From positions 5,347,645-5,411,644 of the forward strand of contig CAJINV010000001.1 of the NCBI GenBank assembly GCA_905178155.1: a stretch of DNA of 64,000 bases, in the 5' to 3' direction. Below the pieces are notes generated by a model. It worked only from the letters and a program-made list of their open reading frames with translations, ran no database searches and was not told the origin of the DNA. Shown piece after piece: positions 60,419-64,000 of this stretch. Source of the DNA: Amoebophrya sp. A120 (Eukaryota > Sar > Dinophyceae > Syndiniales > Amoebophryaceae). The translations under genes were made by a program, and so were the position numbers. The first letter of the stretch is position 1; every line of letters starts with the position of its first letter.

Positions 60419-62103
60419 TCATGCGCCCAAATGCTTGCCGTGGAATCGAAAATGGTTTTCCATGAAAGTGGACACAAACCAGTAGCTGTGGTCGTACCCC
60501 TCCCGCATGTTGCACTCGAACTCCTGTCCCGCCGCCTTGCACGCTTCCACGAACTTCTCTGGTTGGAGTTGCTTGGATTCCGAGTAAAAATCGTCCCCGG
60601 TTCCCTGGTCCACGAGCAGGCACTTCGGATGCTTCTTCCCGGCCTGCAACAACGCGCAGGCGTCGTAGTCCGCACCTTCCTTCGTTGGGTCGTTCAGGTA
60701 GCCGTTGAACGCCTTCTGGCCCCAGTTCGTGTCCAGCGGGTTCACGATGGGACAGAACGCGGAAACGGACGTGTACCTGAGTGTAGTTTTGCTTGTTTTT
60801 CGCTTTTGCGACGTATCTGGTTCCTTATCCTTGCTTCATCAAAATAAATCTAGAATCATTAAAAACGAGACGGGACCATGGCACGATGATGAAAAAAAAA
60901 AGAAATCAGTACGTCGTCGGATTTTTGAGTCCTATTGTGAGCGCGCCGTGTCCGCCCATGCTGTGCCCGGTGATGGAAATTTTATCTGGGAGGTACCACT
61001 CGGGAAAAGATTCGGCCATCAAACTTGGAAGCTCTTTCACCACGTAGTCGTACCTGGAGTGATGTAGTTGCATGATTGGCATGAGCATTTTGTCTGAAAA
61101 TTTCGTTTTTTTTCGTTGCACATATCAAATCGCGTCAGGACCACATAAGCGAACACCGGTTTCCCCGACGGAGGCGGACGGCAGTAGGTACTCTACTTTC
61201 AGCAAGAAACAAAAATAACACACACTACATTTTGTAGTTCGCGCTCCAGGGTTCCTTAGTTGCGTTGAGATAAAACCCGGCGCCGGTGCCAAAGTCGTAG
61301 CTGTCGTTTTCTCCCGGAATCTCCGGATGGCCCCGCGGACTGGTGTATCAAATGTAAAAATGTCTGGGTCTGGAAACTTGTGATGCAAGTCAGGGAAAAA
61401 TGCGCATACTGTAATGCACTGCCAAGCATGACAAGGCTTTCCGTGGTTCAGTGTTGCGTACTCCGCATGAGAAACTGCGTTTTTGCATGACAGGCAAGAG
61501 AAGCCCTTTGCGGCCACGCAATACAGAGCGCAGAGTCATGCCGGACTAGCATGACAAATCCCGCATTCTTCCAGACCCAGACATTTTTACATTTGATATC
61601 GTGTCTGGCATTACGACCGCGATTCCAAGCTCCGAAGCCCACTTGAATGCGATACTGTAACTATGCGTGGGAAAAGGTCGCTGAGTCAAAGCTGCACGGC
61701 AAGTTTCGCGGTTCGTAAACCTCATACCTACTCGATAGGAAATAAAGTCTTCTGGTAGAAGACGCAGACGATCATTACGTAGGATAATTGCGTGTCTGAC
61801 GACTCAACTTTTAGTAAGTACATCCGAAAAGATACGGAAACACCTTCAACAGCTGCGTGCAGCTTGACTCATCGAAACTTCTCCTCCATAACCTTTGTTG
61901 GAAACGTTTTCATCCGTGCACGTGAGGCCGGACAGATAGTACAGTGTTGGTGTTTTGGCCCCCTTCGACGCGGTGTCCGGAATGAAGACCGCAAACTTCA
62001 TCTGCAGGTTCCCCAGCACGCCCGACGTATGCTCGAACCGCCGCAAGGCACCACCGTAGGCTCGAACCGAGCTCAGTTGTTTTAGCTTGCTCGGGACCGA
62101 CAT
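60419..62103 (-). CDS. S-formylglutathione hydrolase (esterase D family)
   Basis: Exons 62103-61893, 61661-61604, 61345-61229, 61053-60913 and 60776-60419 give 294 residues, the usual family length. The enzyme hydrolyses S-formylglutathione to glutathione and formate in cytosolic formaldehyde detoxification. Landmarks in order: [87 protein letters not shown] (nucleophile Ser160), [31 protein letters not shown] (acid Asp237/238) and [10 protein letters not shown] (His272). PDTSPRG is split by an introner-like element and restored only by exact removal. The first intron is bounded by a GTTA repeat rather than a clean GT-AG pair; the last two introns are GT-AG. Confidence 0.95.
60777..60912 (-). 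other. GT-AG intron before the last hydrolase exon
   Basis: Donor GTACTG, acceptor CACTCAG followed by GTACA, phase 2, 136 bp. Joins KNPTT to [10 protein letters not shown]. Confidence 0.92.
61054..61228 (-). other. GT-AG intron before the catalytic-Ser exon of the hydrolase
   Basis: Donor GTAGTG, acceptor ACTCCAG followed by GTACG, phase 2, 175 bp. Joins SANYKM to [11 protein letters not shown]. Confidence 0.92.
61346..61598. mobile_element. Introner-like element, family B, copy 4 (253 bp)
   Basis: Left end TATCAAATGTAAAAATGTCT, right end its near-perfect mirror. Direct repeat TGGTG (61341-61345) / TCGTG (61599-61603), one mismatch. It sits inside the codons of the conserved hydrolase motif PDTSPRG. 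Exact removal with one repeat copy gives GAC AC(C/G) AGT CCG CGG GGC. Using the internal GT-AG pair instead would retain 39 bp that include an in-frame TGA. Confidence 0.95.
61662..61892 (-). other. Non-canonical first intron of the hydrolase gene
   Basis: GTTA occurs at both ends (after AACAAAG at 61892 and at 61661-61658). Removing one copy with the intervening sequence gives [19 protein letters not shown], which matches the spacing of the family. No GT-AG pair in range keeps both the frame and the conserved residues. It has no long inverted repeats. Confidence 0.6.
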
Positions 62104-63350
62104 TTTTTGCGTGCTTTCTTGGAAAGTAAGTAAGTTCTACAATTTGAAAAGACCACACAGTGCGGAGCGAAAACGTGAAGAAAAATATTTGTTCGTAACT
62201 TCGCGATTGAGAGCTTTGCTTTGGTTCCAGGCACCGGAGATACTTACTACAGCCGCGGACTGGGAAAAAGAAAAGCGTCGGCCTGAACTGCGATCGTTTC
62301 GCGAAAGAAGACCTGTACAAAAAATGATCGGAAAAGGCATAAAGATCTCCAACGGGCACACGAACCGTATTCAGCTGCGCAGTCAGATCAGAAAATAAGT
62401 ATTTCACGATCTAAGACCAGCGATATCATAGGAGCTAAAGCCATTTCAAAAGATTTGCACGCTGCGCGGCTTTTCACATGGAACTTGTGCAACAGAACCT
62501 GCCCCGAGAACGGACCAGGAATTGTCCCGGTGGCCGATTCAGAAAAAAGGCTCCGAAACCCGCGCGCGGCGCCGGAATCGAAGTAGTAGGGCGGTGCGCA
62601 AATTTGCAAGGAACCTGGCCGCCGGCCGACAGCGCGCGCCATTTTCTATAGTTGCGGCACTCCGAACGGGTGCAGAGGAGCCGACCGTATGCAGAAGCCT
62701 CCGCAGCGGCCTGCGAGTGGGCCGATTGCAAGCCTGAAGTACAAGAGGCGGCATCGGCCCGAAACCACGGGGCGGCGGCCCCGGTGCGGGCCCGAAGGCG
62801 GTCGCGGATCGCGGGCGAGAAGCCAGAGCCGGACCGGGCGGCGGCAGCGGGCGTGGTCTCTGTCTCCACAATTCAGGTGCGGGGCCCCGACTGCCGCTGC
62901 GCAGCCGATTCCGCGCTTGTTCCATCATGCCTGGGTGGCTTACCTTGGAGGAGGACGCTGCTGGTTACCTCCTCCAACTAGGGGGAGAGGGGGTGAAGAA
63001 CCCCTGAAAAATCGCACAGATTTAAGAGCTCTCCGCTTTCCGGAATTTCAAGAAATGGGACCTTCCTGGGTTCCTAGAAGAGAGTGGCGCAATGATCCAC
63101 ATTAAATATCATAGAAGGGATACAATGGACTCCATATCCAAAGACACCAGCTCACCATGCCCCCAGCTTTAGTGTTTTGCTGGCATCCTAAAAAATTTTA
63201 GAAACTTGCTTCTTGTAAATTTCATCGGAGAAATGGATCTACAGGAGTAATATTATCCACATTTTGCATATTCGCTGACATTGACTTCATTTAATTACAG
63301 GAATCATTTCCCACAGAAGAATTTTTGAAAAATTCAGAAAAACTGCTGTA
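62104..63350. other. Intergenic region with a GC-rich stretch
   Basis: 62500-62960 is much more GC-rich than the rest and holds several overlapping Arg/Pro/Ala-rich ORFs on both strands, a sign of composition rather than coding. 62960-63350 returns to AT-rich sequence. No gene is supported. Confidence 0.5.
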
Positions 63351-64000
63351 GGTTCGCGCCAGAACCAGGAAAATTCTCGTGGAATTCTTGCGCGCCCGGC
63401 GGAGAATTCCGCGAAATTTTTTGTGGCGAGAGTCTGACGCCGCCACCACTTTTGACGCCATACCGTCGTAGCTGGGCATCCAGCTTTGACGGTATGGCTG
63501 AAAATGTGACATGGGGCAAAAATGTGACATGTACACACGTCACATTTTTACCACGAGGGTATGGCCCAAGATGTGCCATCTGCCCACTTTTTGTGACATT
63601 TCGCGAACCACGAGGGTACGGTCCAAAATGTGACGCCGAGGCTGTTTTTTATAAAAAAGAAGAAGGCTTTTGCTGGTCCGGGCTTCGATACAGCTCCAAA
63701 CTTTTGGAGTTGTATCAAAATCCGGACCACCAAAAGAGCCACACGCTGTTTTCCCAAAAGAGCCACTGGCTCTCACAGTACTGTGAGAGCCAATGGTTCC
63801 TTTGGGGAAACAATGCCTGGCTCTTTTAGGCCGCGGGTTCGCGCCAGAACCAGGAAAATTCTCGTGGAATTCTTGCGCGCCCGGCGCAGAATTCCGCGAA
63901 ATTTTTTGTGGCGAGATTCTGACGCCGCCACCACTTTTGACGCCATACCGTCGTAGCTGGACATCCAGCTTTGACGGTATGGTTGAAAATGTGACATGGG
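63351..64000. repeat. Foldback-rich repeat region with a 165-bp direct repeat
   Basis: Sequence 63351-63515 recurs at 63836-64000 (offset 485) with few differences and is cut by the window edge. Each copy contains a hairpin GCCATACCGTC / GACGGTATGGC (63457-63498 and 63942-63983). Between the copies lie further inverted repeats: AAAAATGTGAC / GTCACATTTTT (63518-63549), GGTCCGG...CCGGACC (63675-63728), and a perfect 26-bp palindrome at 63767-63792 centred on CACAGTACTGTG. Non-coding; possibly a satellite or a foldback transposon. Confidence 0.85.

Noticed and set aside
62522-63105. Several overlapping ORFs of 70-140 codons on both strands
   Set aside because: They are explained by high GC content; they are Arg/Pro/Ala-rich with no start context, domains or exon-like boundaries.
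63351-64000. CRISPR array
   Set aside because: The repeats are long, few and internally palindromic, with no regular spacers and no cas genes.

Overview
This window looks like nuclear DNA of a compact-genome protist, most likely a dinoflagellate-lineage alveolate. The closest match I know is the parasitic syndinian Amoebophrya, but that assignment is inference. Fifteen protein-coding loci are supported and every one is read from the minus strand, head to tail, as in dinoflagellate unidirectional gene arrays. Proteins are long and rich in low-complexity sequence. No transposase, rRNA, tRNA or CRISPR array was recognised.

Reading leftward in the direction of transcription: S-formylglutathione hydrolase (62103-60419, six exons); a 12-TM-type MFS/GPH-like transporter (60044-56729, four exons separated by three mobile introns); a secretory-pathway protein of uncertain function (56514-53593); a 97-residue small ORF (53206-52913); two secreted, probably GPI-anchored YHYH-domain proteins (52401-51187 and 50471-49283); a 3046-residue protein with eight LPxDLLPS repeats and a C-terminal uridine kinase (48323-39040); a compact uridine kinase (37900-36557); a 1407-residue unknown protein (35610-31037); a third uridine kinase with a Ser/Thr-rich N-terminus (30496-28092); a CRAL-TRIO-like protein (27108-23873); a dual-specificity phosphatase (about 22320-21193); an unknown membrane protein (20407 to about 18529); a full-length ABCA-type transporter (17202-10612); and a midasin-like multi-AAA+ giant (9294 to beyond position 1).

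The most striking content is a set of seven introner-like elements (209-345 bp). They fall into three terminal-inverted-repeat families, all beginning TATC/TATG and ending GATA/CATA/AATA. All are flanked by a 5-bp target-site duplication (four perfect, three with one mismatch) and all lie inside coding sequence. In every case, removing the element plus one duplication copy restores the reading frame. In the formylglutathione hydrolase it rebuilds the family motif PDTSPRG exactly, whereas the internal GT-AG alternative runs into a stop codon. The boundaries are therefore not GT-AG. The same genes also carry ordinary GT-AG introns, so two excision modes coexist. Introner elements with inverted and direct repeats are, to my knowledge, already reported from Amoebophrya; the families and insertion sites here are read directly from this sequence.

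The right edge (63351-64000) is a foldback-rich repeat region with a 165-bp direct repeat. A GC-rich 703-bp element with perfect 11-bp inverted ends (22249-22951) sits at the 5' end of the phosphatase gene and shares a GCCATACCG hairpin core with it.
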